Assembly: GCF_004920835.1 (NCBI RefSeq)
Contig: NZ_QFHO01000008.1
Coordinates: 62,001-126,000 of the forward strand
From: Stenotrophomonas maltophilia
Lineage (GTDB): Bacteria; Pseudomonadota; Gammaproteobacteria; Xanthomonadales; Xanthomonadaceae
Reading direction: 5' to 3'
DNA length: 64,000 nt
The notes under the pieces were generated by a model, which was not told the origin of the DNA, did no database searches, and was given only the letters and a program-made list of their open reading frames with translations. This document shows, piece after piece, positions 50,693 to 59,066 of the stretch. Position numbers and translations under genes: made by a program. Position 1 is the stretch's first letter, and every line of letters starts with the position of its first letter.

Positions 50693-52662
50693 GCGCGCTC
50701 GCCGTCCCTGGCAACAACGAGCGTGATGACGGGGTTGTCGATGAAATCTGCGGCTATCTCACTGAGGAGCCGCCTCGCAGCTACTTCCTCTTTGCCGGCG
50801 CGGGGTCCGGAAAGACGCGCACATTGGTCGAGGTGCTGCGTCGAATGACCGGCGTTGTGGAGCATGAAAAAGGGGGGCGACTCGCCCGACGACTGCAGAT
50901 CTATGGCCGTTCGATACGCGTGGTCACATACACAAAGAACGCTGTCGCGGTCATCAAAGGTCGCCTTGGAGACAACGACTTGGTGGATGTCTCCACAATC
51001 CACGCGTTCTGTTGGGAACTCATTAGCGGATTTAACGACGACATCCGAGAAGCCCTCGTCGCCATCAAGCAAGCTCAGCTGGAAAAGGAAACTGCAGAGG
51101 CGGTTGCCAAGCCTAGAGGGATCACTGCAGCGAAGCAGCGGGACTTGGATGAGATAAAGGCGGACATCGAGGCATTTCGGCTGACGGATGTGTTCATCTA
51201 CAACCCGGACCGCGAGACGCATGGTGCCGGCGCGCTCGCCCACAAACATGTGCTGGACGCGACGGCGTGGCTGCTGCAGCACAAGTCTACGCTGCAGACC
51301 ATTCTGAAGGACCGCCACCCCATCATTCTTATCGATGAGTCTCAAGACACCATGAAGGGTATCTTGGACGCCTTGATGAGCTTCGCGGAGCCGAGGGGTT
51401 TCGGCCTCACTCTGGGACTGCTTGGCGACCATCGGCAGCGCATATACACGGATGGTCACTCGGATCTTCCGAGTCTAGTCCCAGTGAGCTGGGCGACGCC
51501 AGAGCTGAAAATGAATCATCGCAGTCAACGTCGAATCGTCACGCTCATCAACAGAATATGGGAGGCAGAGATCGATGGCAGAACGCAGCCTGCCAACGGC
51601 GTCGAGCAGCATCCGCGAACTGAAAAGGCCGGCGGAGTGGTCCGACTCTTTGTTGGCGACACATCGCTCTCGCCGGAGGAGAAGGTTGCAAGCGAGCGGT
51701 GGTGCGCAGACCAGATGCGGCAAGCCAGCGGTTCCGATGCTTGGAGCCAAGGTCACTATCAGCTGCTCGCTCTAGAGCACAAGCTTGTCGCAACTCGCGG
51801 CGCGTTCCTCGACGCGTACAGTGCAATGGTTCTGATCGACCCAAATTCGGCCGCGCCTACGGGAAGCGGCGAGAACAAGGGGCCTACTGCTGTGCAGGTG
51901 CTTTTGAATGAGCTTGCGCAGTTGGAGGCCTGTGTTGGCCCCGATGGTGCCATAGACGAGCTTATGGCCACCGAAGTCCTTCGCTGCTTCGGTCGTCTCG
52001 ATAACATGCCAGAACAAGCGGCCGAGCGTGCTAGGCGTTCCGACGAGATGCTTCGAGCCATTTCCGCCTTTGCTACTGCCTGTCAGAATCCTGGCGCCAC
52101 TGTTGAACAAGTTCTCACGCCGATACTGGGCGCGAATCTGTTCGAGGTCGATCATCGACTTCTAGATGCATTTTCCGACAAGTCTCCTGCTCCACCTGCT
52201 CCGGCCAGAGGAGAGGAGGAGTCCAAGAAGGACCGCATACGTCGGGGGTGGTGTGCGCTGTTCGACACTCCTTGGAGTCAGTTGCAGAAGTATCGCACCT
52301 ACCTCGCTGGAAATTCTGTGCTTGCCACCCACCAGGTGGTCAAAGGCTCGGAGTTTGCTCACGTTATGGTTGTGATGGACGATAAGCTGGCTGGTGGAAA
52401 CCAAATTTCATACGACAAGATTTTTGGAGGGGTCCAGCTCAGTAAATCGGACTGGGACAATGTTGGGAAAGGAAAGGAAACGACCATCGATCGTACCTTG
52501 CGCCTCCTATATGTCACCTGCAGTCGTGCTAAGGAGTCGCTGGCCCTCGTCCTATGGTCCTCCGCCCCTTCAGTCGCGCTAAATAGAGTCACTGCGAGCG
52601 ATTGGTTCTCGGAGGGTGAGTTTTTAGCGATTCCGTGGCCCATCACAAAGTCGCATTCGTGA
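50689..52662 (+). CDS. Gabija GajB-like UvrD/Rep-family helicase
   Basis: A 657-residue SF1A helicase. Motif I is FAGAGSGKTRT, motif II LIDESQDTMKG, motif III LGDHRQRIY, motif IV MNHRSQRRI, motif V HQVVKGSEFAHVMVV and motif VI YVTCSRAKES. It is co-translated with the OLD nuclease. In Gabija the helicase-like subunit senses or unwinds DNA ends for the nuclease complex. It too is longer than typical GajB. Confidence 0.82.
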   Translation: MSALAVPGNNERDDGVVDEICGYLTEEPPRSYFLFAGAGSGKTRTLVEVLRRMTGVVEHEKGGRLARRLQIYGRSIRVVTYTKNAVAVIKGRLGDNDLVDVSTIHAFCWELISGFNDDIREALVAIKQAQLEKETAEAVAKPRGITAAKQRDLDEIKADIEAFRLTDVFIYNPDRETHGAGALAHKHVLDATAWLLQHKSTLQTILKDRHPIILIDESQDTMKGILDALMSFAEPRGFGLTLGLLGDHRQRIYTDGHSDLPSLVPVSWATPELKMNHRSQRRIVTLINRIWEAEIDGRTQPANGVEQHPRTEKAGGVVRLFVGDTSLSPEEKVASERWCADQMRQASGSDAWSQGHYQLLALEHKLVATRGAFLDAYSAMVLIDPNSAAPTGSGENKGPTAVQVLLNELAQLEACVGPDGAIDELMATEVLRCFGRLDNMPEQAAERARRSDEMLRAISAFATACQNPGATVEQVLTPILGANLFEVDHRLLDAFSDKSPAPPAPARGEEESKKDRIRRGWCALFDTPWSQLQKYRTYLAGNSVLATHQVVKGSEFAHVMVVMDDKLAGGNQISYDKIFGGVQLSKSDWDNVGKGKETTIDRTLRLLYVTCSRAKESLALVLWSSAPSVALNRVTASDWFSEGEFLAIPWPITKSHS

Positions 52663-52706
52663 AATAAAAACTGCAAACTACTGTTGGGATTCATAGGGGG
52701 CGTTCG

Positions 52707-52954
52707 GTGAGCAAGGGCTCAAAAGTTCCATCAATCTCAGAGCTCTACCTCGCATTTCGCCAGGCGAAATCTGCGCTCTTCTTTGAGGGGCGCGGGGTTG
52801 GCCTTGTCGAGCTCGCGGCCTACGAAGAGAGTCTGCCTGACAACCTGAAATCGCTTCAGGCAAAGCTGTCTAATGGCAAGTGGTTCGATAAACTTCAGGT
52901 TGGCGAGGTGTGGATAGTGCCGAAGCGCTTCCATGCCAGTCCAGACGGCTCTGG
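52707..52954 (+). pseudogene. N-terminal stub of an antiviral-type reverse transcriptase, cut by IS3
   Basis: GTG start with a GGGGG site 6 bases upstream. The 82 codons before the IS3 end read SISELYLAFRQAKSALFFEG, AAYEESLPDNLKSL and GEVWIVPKRFH. This pattern (LYLAYRKAK... E..L..NL..L...) is what I know from the N-termini of RNA-directed DNA polymerases of defence (DRT/Abi) type. No catalytic YxDD domain remains: the sequence runs into the IS3 left end at 52955, and the right flank of the IS does not continue the gene. The assignment rests on a short stretch. Confidence 0.5.
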
Positions 52955-52983
52955 TGAATCGCCCAGGGTTTTGTAGACAGTCG

Positions 52984-53835
52984 TCAGCCGTTTAGTGCGT
53001 ACTGCTTCTCGAACTCTACCGGGGACAGCCCGTCGTTGGAACTGTGTCGCCGTTTTGGGTTGTAAAACAGCTCGATGTACTGGAAGACGTCGGCGCGGGC
53101 CTCGTCGTGATTGCTGTAGATCCTCCGCTTGATCCGCTCCCGCTTCAGCGGCTGGAAGAAGCTCTCCATCGCCGCGTTGTCATGGCAGTTACCTCGCCGA
53201 CTCATGCTGCACACGATGTCGTGCTCGCGCAGGAAGCTCTGCCAGTCTTCACTGGTGAACTGCCTGCCTCGGTCGGAGTGAAGCAGAAGTCCTGGGGCTG
53301 GCTTGCGCCGCCACACTGCAGCCAACAGCGCCTGCAGAACCAAATCCGTATGCTGAGTTGGCCGGGTTGCCCATCCAACGACTTGGCGCGAAAACAGATC
53401 AAGAACCACCGCCAAGTACAGGAAGCCGTCGTACGTGCGGATGTAAGTGATGTCCGTGACCCACGCGCGATTTGGCTCACTGACTTTGAAGCCGCGAGCC
53501 AGGACGGTTTTGGCGACTGATCCGACTGGACCACTCAGTGGGCGCGGTCGCCGACCGTAGCCGACCATAGCTCGCAACCCCTCGCTCTTCATCAAGCGGG
53601 CCACGCGATGACGGCTACACGTCTCGCCAAGCTCGCGCAGATCTGTGGTCACTTTGCGGTGGCCATACACGGAGCCGCTTTCCAGCCAGCTGTGCTTGAT
53701 CAGTCCCAGCAAACGCTGATCGTCTCTATCGCGATCGCTTGCCGGCTCTTTCAGCCAGGCGTAGTAGCCACTGCGATGGACTCCAAGCATCCGACACATC
53801 GCCGCGAGGCCGAACTGATCTGCGTGCTGCTTCAT
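52984..53835 (-). CDS. IS3-family transposase orfB (integrase domain)
   Basis: A 283-residue rve-type DDE integrase. The N-terminal HTH_21 region (LGVHRSGYYAWLKEPAS) is followed by the catalytic Asp in NRAWVTDITYIRT, the second Asp in LLHSDRGRQFTS, and the Glu in NCHDNAAMESFFQPLKRE. It is normally made as an OrfAB fusion by -1 frameshifting on the A7 run near 53879-53886. Confidence 0.93.
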   Translation of the reverse strand: MKQHADQFGLAAMCRMLGVHRSGYYAWLKEPASDRDRDDQRLLGLIKHSWLESGSVYGHRKVTTDLRELGETCSRHRVARLMKSEGLRAMVGYGRRPRPLSGPVGSVAKTVLARGFKVSEPNRAWVTDITYIRTYDGFLYLAVVLDLFSRQVVGWATRPTQHTDLVLQALLAAVWRRKPAPGLLLHSDRGRQFTSEDWQSFLREHDIVCSMSRRGNCHDNAAMESFFQPLKRERIKRRIYSNHDEARADVFQYIELFYNPKRRHSSNDGLSPVEFEKQYALNG

Positions 53836-53852
53836 GAAGGCGTACTTTGCTC

Positions 53853-54131
53853 TTACCCCTTTGCAAAGTACGCGGCGGCTTTTTTTAGGATGTCTCGCTC
53901 TTCAGTGACCCGGCGTAGCTCAGCCTTGAGGCGGCGCACTTCCGCGTTCTGATCCTGCTCGACACGTCGGACAACATCGCCTTTGCCTAGTTGCCGCTTC
54001 CAGCCGTAAAGACTGTGGATCGACACGCCAAGTCGCTCGGCAACCTCCACTACCGGGCGGCCGTACTCAACGATCTGCCGGACCGCCTCGATCTTGAACT
54101 CATCGGTGTACCGCTTCGTGCTCATAACCAC
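53853..54131 (-). CDS. IS3-family transposase orfA (helix-turn-helix)
   Basis: A 92-residue HTH_Tnp_1 protein (YTDEFKIEAVRQIVEYGRPV; AERLGVSIHSLYGWKRQLG) with a C-terminal leucine-zipper-like helix. The AAAAAAAG slippery sequence near its 3' end (LKKAAAYF) is the programmed frameshift site. Confidence 0.93.
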   Translation of the reverse strand: MVMSTKRYTDEFKIEAVRQIVEYGRPVVEVAERLGVSIHSLYGWKRQLGKGDVVRRVEQDQNAEVRRLKAELRRVTEERDILKKAAAYFAKG

Positions 54132-54240
54132 CTCCGCTTAAGCCATAGTTTATGGCTGCAAGGTGTCTACGGAACCCTGGGCGATTCAGTCCTGAGTAGC
54201 TCGCCGAATTATCCATTTGGCGGCGGTACTCTCTTCCGGG

Positions 54241-54290
54241 AGCCGAGCCGAGCCGAGCCGAGCCGAGCCGAGCCGAGCCGAGCCGAGCCG
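54241..54290. repeat. Pentanucleotide microsatellite (AGCCG)10
   Basis: Ten perfect tandem AGCCG units lie 52 bases beyond the IS3 right end, in a gap of about 270 bases before the next gene. A 5-bp unit changes frame or promoter spacing on slippage. It is not inside a supported CDS; its unit resembles the GCCGAGC core of SMAG elements. Confidence 0.85.
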
Positions 54291-54459
54291 GGATGAAGTT
54301 AGTGCGTCAGGAATGGCCTACTTGAATGCGGGTGCTGGACTTGGAAGTTGAGTCTAAGCCTTCCTGCGATGTCTCTGACAGGGCCTTGTCCTGGGGGCTA
54401 TTTGTGCTCAAATAGACATGCTCCAGTCCCTTTAACTGTGGCAGCACGCTGGTCATTAC

Positions 54460-55218
54460 ATGGAGTCGATGATGGGGCCGCTAGACGCAAATCCAATGCT
54501 CGTGGCCGCGGCGAGCGCTAAGGTGCTCACGTGCGCGGCGAACAGCAATTTGCCATGGATACCTATTGTTACCGGAGTTCTAGCTTTAATAGGCGCTGTC
54601 GCAGGTACTTGGATCAATGCGTATCTTACAAGGCGTCGCGAGGCTGATGCCCATGAGAGAGTCCGACTGGCTGACTTCCTCTATCTGGCGGTCACCGTAT
54701 CCGCTACCTTAGATTCATTCGCTTCGCTATGTGCGGCAGTAGTGTCAGATGATGGAACACGTCATGGAGAGCGCGACTATTCGAATAGCCCGCAAGGTGA
54801 ACTAGTCGTTCAAGTGCCCTCCCCGAAGCTCGATCTGTCAGGTTTGGACGTTGTGTGGAGGTCGATGCCAGTAGATCTGCTCGATCAAGTCCATAGTCTG
54901 CCTATCAAGCTCGCAAATGCTGAAGCCTATCTTGACTTCGTTGCAGAGTATGACGGCTCCGGTGATGGTAGTGACTACTTCTCAGACCGGCGATTGAGGT
55001 ATGCAAAAATTGGCGTCGCCACGATTGAGGTGATTGCCGCGCTGCGTGCTCGCGCTGGTCTAAAGCCCCAGATTGACGAAGACGACACCACGATGCCGTT
55101 CCTTAGACAGCAGTTGCAGGAGCGGAGTAGGCTCGCGGAAGAAGCGCGTGAAAGGCAGAATGAATGGATGCGTGAATTTGCTGAGAAGTTAGAGCCTAAC
55201 TGTTCTCCCAATAGTTAA
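54460..55218 (+). CDS. Single-pass membrane protein, unknown function
   Basis: A 252-residue protein with one membrane segment at residues 31-51 (LPWIPIVTGVLALIGAVAGT), followed by a positively charged stretch (RRREADAHER) and a soluble C-terminal domain of about 195 residues, predicted cytoplasmic. The C-terminus is helical and charged (QERSRLAEEARERQNEW). Such one-TM proteins are frequent in defence islands, but no family is recognised. Confidence 0.6.
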   Translation: MESMMGPLDANPMLVAAASAKVLTCAANSNLPWIPIVTGVLALIGAVAGTWINAYLTRRREADAHERVRLADFLYLAVTVSATLDSFASLCAAVVSDDGTRHGERDYSNSPQGELVVQVPSPKLDLSGLDVVWRSMPVDLLDQVHSLPIKLANAEAYLDFVAEYDGSGDGSDYFSDRRLRYAKIGVATIEVIAALRARAGLKPQIDEDDTTMPFLRQQLQERSRLAEEARERQNEWMREFAEKLEPNCSPNS

Positions 55219-55437
55219 GCGCGGTGCCGACGACTAGGCTGAGCCTATGTTTCGGGGAGCGAATCGCACAAATTAACACAAGCAGAGCAGGTCACCGGTC
55301 GCGGAGAGGGGATAGGTCGTCCTAGCGGGCCCCGACTTGATCTTGATCCTGAGCTGATAGTGTTCCTATCAAGCCTTGAACCGACGTCAACTCTTGTTCA
55401 CGATAGGTGTCGGTTCATCATCTGGAGGGTACCTACA

Positions 55438-56535
55438 ATGGACGTTGAGGCAAGAAATCGTTTATTGAGCGATATCGCGGACACCCTGAGAGGGGGGCGC
55501 GCGCCCGAACCAATATCTGTCCGCGAGCTCATTGGCTGGTTTGATGCGCTGCGTCGTGGCACTAACGTTAACTGGCTTGTTCGTCGTTCTCTGGAGCAGG
55601 CCGGCCTTGTCACCGTACCCGATTTTGAAAGTTCCCATATAGATGGACGGGTTCAGTTCGCATTGCCACAGGCGCTCGAAGTTCAACCGGAAGAGCGCCC
55701 CGAGAACAATGACCTGGAGCCAGCAGTGGAGCTTGCTGCACAGGAAGGCGCCGCGCCAGTCCAGTTCGTTGGTGGGGCCGGAGTGGAGCCTGCATATCGC
55801 GTCAGCCGCTTACTAGACCCAAGACTGAGGCTGGTCACAATTGGACCCGATGCCTCGCTTGAGGAGGCGGTGACTCTCATGCTTCGGCATGACTACTCAC
55901 AACTTCCAGTCATGACAAATGAGCGGGATGTGCGAGGCGTTGTAAGTTGGGACAGCATCGGCCCAGCAATGACACTCGGGCATCCTATGCCTCAGTTTGT
56001 CCGAGAATGCATGCGACCACATGTTGAGGTTAAGGAGACAGACTCTCTATTTCAAGTCATCAACAGGATCATCGATAGCTCGTATGTTCTTGTTCGTAAC
56101 GAGCGGCGCTCTATTAGTGGCATCTTGACCACCACTGATTTAAGTCAGCAGTTCCAAGACCTGGCTGAGCCATTTCTGCTAATTGGCGAGATTGAAAATC
56201 ACATTCGCTCGTTGATTGATGGTCGATTCACTCAAGAGGAACTTGCAGAAGTGCGCAATGAGAACGATCCAGATCGAATGATTGAGTCTGTTGCGGACCT
56301 TACGATCGGAGAGCATATTCGGCTGATCGAAAACCCGGGGAACTGGGCCAGGCTAGGGTTAAAGGCCAATCGAGCAGTGTTTGTTCGAGAGCTTGACATC
56401 GTTCGGCAACTTAGAAATGACGTCATGCACTTCGATTCTGACCGGATAACTGACGTTGAGCGCGGGTCATTGCGGAACTTTGTTCAATTCATCCATGAAC
56501 TGAAGGATAGGCAAGCTCCAGTCTTGGATCGATAG
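55438..56535 (+). CDS. CBS-pair protein with a HEPN-like C-terminal domain
   Basis: A 365-residue protein. Residues 1-110 are an unassigned helical domain (EPISVRELIGWFDALRRGTN). A CBS pair follows at about 120-240 (TIGPDASLEEAVTLMLRHDY; SGILTTTDLSQQF), a nucleotide-sensing module. The C-terminal domain (about 245-365) is helical and holds R326-N-D-V-M-H331, matching the Rx4H HEPN RNase motif. The start at 55438 was chosen for its GGAGGGT site; 55360 is the longer option. A ligand-controlled RNase is my inference. Confidence 0.65.
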   Translation: MDVEARNRLLSDIADTLRGGRAPEPISVRELIGWFDALRRGTNVNWLVRRSLEQAGLVTVPDFESSHIDGRVQFALPQALEVQPEERPENNDLEPAVELAAQEGAAPVQFVGGAGVEPAYRVSRLLDPRLRLVTIGPDASLEEAVTLMLRHDYSQLPVMTNERDVRGVVSWDSIGPAMTLGHPMPQFVRECMRPHVEVKETDSLFQVINRIIDSSYVLVRNERRSISGILTTTDLSQQFQDLAEPFLLIGEIENHIRSLIDGRFTQEELAEVRNENDPDRMIESVADLTIGEHIRLIENPGNWARLGLKANRAVFVRELDIVRQLRNDVMHFDSDRITDVERGSLRNFVQFIHELKDRQAPVLDR

Positions 56536-56749
56536 CTCTGTATCGACATCTTTCTCCCTGACCTGGGGTGACGATTTGCTTGTTGTCAATCTGGACTGGG
56601 GGGGGCAGGGGTGGTGGCCAAAGAATGATCTTAGTTGCTAAACGTGGAGGTAATTCGTTGCCCGCATCGAAGTTGGTGGGTAATGCGATTGGGTCATAAT
56701 GGGGCTCTGATCCTGATGGGAATTATGTTGATTCGTGGGTTGGTCTAGA
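56536..56749. other. Intergenic region without recognisable gene
   Basis: This AT-richer 214-base stretch with a G9-like run (GGGGGGGCAGGGG) near 56600 shows no gene. It should hold the promoter of the HNH gene. Confidence 0.4.
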
Positions 56750-57619
56750 ATGGTGGAATCGTTCGCATTAAAGCGAGAATATGTAAAAATCGAGGGGCTC
56801 GTGGCTAAGAAGAAAGTAACTGATCAACGCGTCGAATTCGCGGATAGCGTGAAGAGGGATATTGCATTTGAAGCGCACCTTTTCTGCGCTAATCCGACTT
56901 GTTGCCGCTTCACGTCCTATGGAACGACAACAGGAAAAGCTAGAGCGATCGCTGAAGCTGCTCATATTGTTGCTGCCAGTTCCCGAGGACCCCGTTCCGA
57001 AATGAGAATGACAGAGACCGAGTTGAAGTCTGCGGAGAACGGAATATGGCTATGCAAGAACTGCCATGGCCTCATCGACGATGATCCCAGTGCGTACCCA
57101 ACACAAATGCTGCGGGATTGGAAGAGGGCGCATCAGACATTCGTTTCGAAGCTTGTTGGCAAGGACTTCGACATCGTTCATTTCGAATTGTACGCACGAA
57201 GCCGAAACGTGGCCCAACGCCATAGCTTCCTAGGTTACATCGAGGGAAGGCGTGTTTTTTTTGACGCGCTCGATGTAGAGTATCCTGATCAAGTTGCGAC
57301 ATCGTTGCTGGAGATAAGGGCTAGAATCACTGAGTCATCTGGTCACTTGTCTAAGGACGATTTCGCATGGAAGCGTATGCAACGGATGAGGAATGCGATC
57401 CAAAAGTTCCTTACGGCGAACCCGCATCTTGCTACGTTGAGGTGCGATGGTGGAGATCCTGCCTTCGGGAAGTTCTGTCGTGATCTCGCCTCTCTGCGGG
57501 TAGAAATTATCCCATTAGTTATCGAGATCGCAGAAGATCTTGATTACAAGCTTGGAAATGAGCTCCTGGACGCCTATCGGCATTTGCAGCTCTCCCGGCC
57601 GATTTCGCAAGTACCTTAG
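56750..57619 (+). CDS. HNH endonuclease-domain protein
   Basis: A 289-residue protein. The HNH core is at about residues 46-106: the zinc Cys in FCANPTCC, the His in AEAAHIVAAS (H72), the Asn in LKSAENGIWLC, and CKNCHGLID. After this comes a helical C-terminal domain of about 170 residues that I do not recognise. The start is unsure: ATG 56750 has a poor ribosome-binding site, while GTG 56801 is preceded by GAGGGG. It is the last gene of the island. Context suggests restriction or defence. Confidence 0.7.
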   Translation: MVESFALKREYVKIEGLVAKKKVTDQRVEFADSVKRDIAFEAHLFCANPTCCRFTSYGTTTGKARAIAEAAHIVAASSRGPRSEMRMTETELKSAENGIWLCKNCHGLIDDDPSAYPTQMLRDWKRAHQTFVSKLVGKDFDIVHFELYARSRNVAQRHSFLGYIEGRRVFFDALDVEYPDQVATSLLEIRARITESSGHLSKDDFAWKRMQRMRNAIQKFLTANPHLATLRCDGGDPAFGKFCRDLASLRVEIIPLVIEIAEDLDYKLGNELLDAYRHLQLSRPISQVP

Positions 57620-57970
57620 TTCTTAGCGATGCCCAGTGGTTCTGTACGGCGCGGGCTCGGTGGGGCGCCCAATGGGATGGCGGGAGCTCATTAGAATCGG
57701 AGGCCTGCCGAGGGTAGACTGCGCGGTTTGGCTCTTTGTTGATGGTCAACGGAGGGATGCTGGTTCTGTCTAGCGGTGGAGCTGTGGCGCTACTGGCATT
57801 AGCACCGCGACGTGAGCAGTGTGAAAACTCTGCACTGAGGGGCGTAGAAGTTTACATTCGAGGGGGCTCAGGCGGCTAGAACGCCCGCTTTACAGGTGCT
57901 ATGGGGATTTGTTGTCACTTTTGGTATTCCCAACCGTTCTGATCGAACGGTCGCCTGCAGCAGAAAAGAA

Positions 57971-57989
57971 AGCCCCGCGATGCGGGGCT
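57971..57989. terminator. Bidirectional intrinsic terminator
   Basis: Stem AGCCCCGC / GCGGGGCT with a 3-base loop, an A-rich left arm (GAAAAGAA) and a T-rich right arm (TTTCTTTTT). It separates the island from the 3-keto-sugar operon. Confidence 0.85.
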
Positions 57990-58080
57990 TTTCTTTTTCC
58001 GGAATCCATTCGGAGTTGTGCCCCGCAGCATCGGTTTTCGTGCACCGCGACTTGCAAACAGACAATTTCCTCCCCTATGG

Positions 58081-58094
58081 TGCAATCGATTGCA
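58081..58094. promoter_or_regulatory. LacI-family operator
   Basis: TGCAATCGATTGCA is a perfect 14-bp palindrome with a central CG, matching the general LacI-family pattern TGnAAnCGnTTnCA. It lies 49 bases before the start of the sugar-isomerase gene, where a repressor would block transcription of the operon. Confidence 0.7.
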
Positions 58095-58142
58095 TTGCTG
58101 TGAATCGTTGCGTTTGATACCGGTTGGGAGGCCGGCAGGTGG

Positions 58143-59039
58143 ATGTCCATCCATTCGATCAGACCGGCCCCGGCGACGGGCCTCACGCGGCGCGATGCGC
58201 TGCGTCTCGCAGTTGCCGGCAGCATTGGCTTGGGGGCGGCAGGCATGCTCCCCGCATTCGCTGCCACTGCGCAACTCAAGGGCAACCTGAAGCATTCCGT
58301 CGCCCGCTGGACCTTCCCGCAGCTGTCGGTCGCCCAGCTCTGCACGACAGTGAAGGACATCGGTTTTGCCGCGATCGACCTGGTCGGTCCGGAGGACTGG
58401 CCGACGCTGAAGGCCAACGGCGTGTACAGCTCGATGTGCAACGGCGCGGAGCTGGGCCTGACCAAGGGCTTTGCTGGCCGCCAGTTCCATGACCAGTTGG
58501 TGGAACGCTACACGCGGCACATCGATCTGGTCGCCGATGCCGGTTATCGCAACCTGATCTGCTTCTCCGGCAACCGCAACGGCATGGACCCGAAGGAAGG
58601 TCTGGCCAATGCAGAGGCCGGCCTCAAGCGCATCCTCGGGCACGCCGAGAAGCGCGGTGTGGTGCTGGTGATGGAGCTGTTGAACTCCAAGGTCGATCAT
58701 CGCGACTACCTGTGCGACCACTCCGCATGGGGTGTGGAGCTGTGTCAGCGGCTCGGCTCGGACAACTTCGGCCTGCTCTACGACATCTACCACATGCAGA
58801 TCATGGAAGGCGACATCATCGCCACCATCGGCAAGCATCATGCCTGCTTCAAGCATTACCACACCGCGGGCGTGCCCGGCCGGAACGAGATCGGAGACCA
58901 GCAGGAGCTCCATTATCCGGCGATCTGCCGCGCAATCCGCGACACCGGTTTCAAGGGATATCTGGCGCAGGAGTTCATGCCTGCAGCGCCCGATCCCGTT
59001 GGCTCATTGCGCGAGGCAATCCGCCTCTGCGACGTCTGA
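58143..59039 (+). CDS. Tat-exported TIM-barrel sugar isomerase/epimerase
   Basis: A 298-residue hydroxypyruvate-isomerase-like protein of the AP-endonuclease-2 family. The twin-Arg signal TRRDALRLAVAG followed by a hydrophobic stretch suggests Tat export to the periplasm. Metal ligands fit the family: Glu in VMELLNSK, Asp/His in LLYDIYHMQ, His in YHTAGVPGRNEIG, Glu in GYLAQEFMP. It is first of the plus-strand operon; the GMC gene follows after 27 bases. In this context it probably isomerises or cleaves a 3-keto-sugar. Confidence 0.85.
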   Translation: MSIHSIRPAPATGLTRRDALRLAVAGSIGLGAAGMLPAFAATAQLKGNLKHSVARWTFPQLSVAQLCTTVKDIGFAAIDLVGPEDWPTLKANGVYSSMCNGAELGLTKGFAGRQFHDQLVERYTRHIDLVADAGYRNLICFSGNRNGMDPKEGLANAEAGLKRILGHAEKRGVVLVMELLNSKVDHRDYLCDHSAWGVELCQRLGSDNFGLLYDIYHMQIMEGDIIATIGKHHACFKHYHTAGVPGRNEIGDQQELHYPAICRAIRDTGFKGYLAQEFMPAAPDPVGSLREAIRLCDV

Positions 59040-59066
59040 AACGATATCCACCCAGGTGAGAAACCC

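Larger units (their letters stand above)
52955..54188. mobile_element. IS3-family insertion sequence
   Basis: 1234 bp with 16-bp terminal inverted repeats TGAATCGCCCAGGGTT (52955-52970) and AACCCTGGGCGATTCA (54173-54188), starting TG and ending CA. No direct repeat was seen in the flanks (left CTGG, right GTCC). It carries orfA and orfB with an A7 slippery site. Confidence 0.9.
57620..58142. other. 523-base gene-free gap holding the island's right boundary
   Basis: No supported gene. It contains a strong bidirectional hairpin (57971-57989) and a LacI-type operator (58081-58094). The octamer TTTGTTGT at 57908-57915 also occurs at 31924-31931 behind ssb, but 8 bases are too few to call attachment sites. 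The composition changes to backbone-like at about 57.9 kb. Confidence 0.45.

Noticed and set aside
31924..57915. TTTGTTGT pair as attachment-site repeats of the island
   Set aside because: Eight bases with no extended similarity are likely by chance; kept only as a note.
57896..58020. tRNA gene or tRNA fragment at the right end of the island
   Set aside because: No cloverleaf, anticodon arm or T-loop sequence could be found; only an intrinsic terminator is present.
57915..58913. 332-codon minus-strand frame over the sugar-isomerase gene
   Set aside because: Antisense shadow of the isomerase gene; it crosses the terminator and operator and has no family motif.
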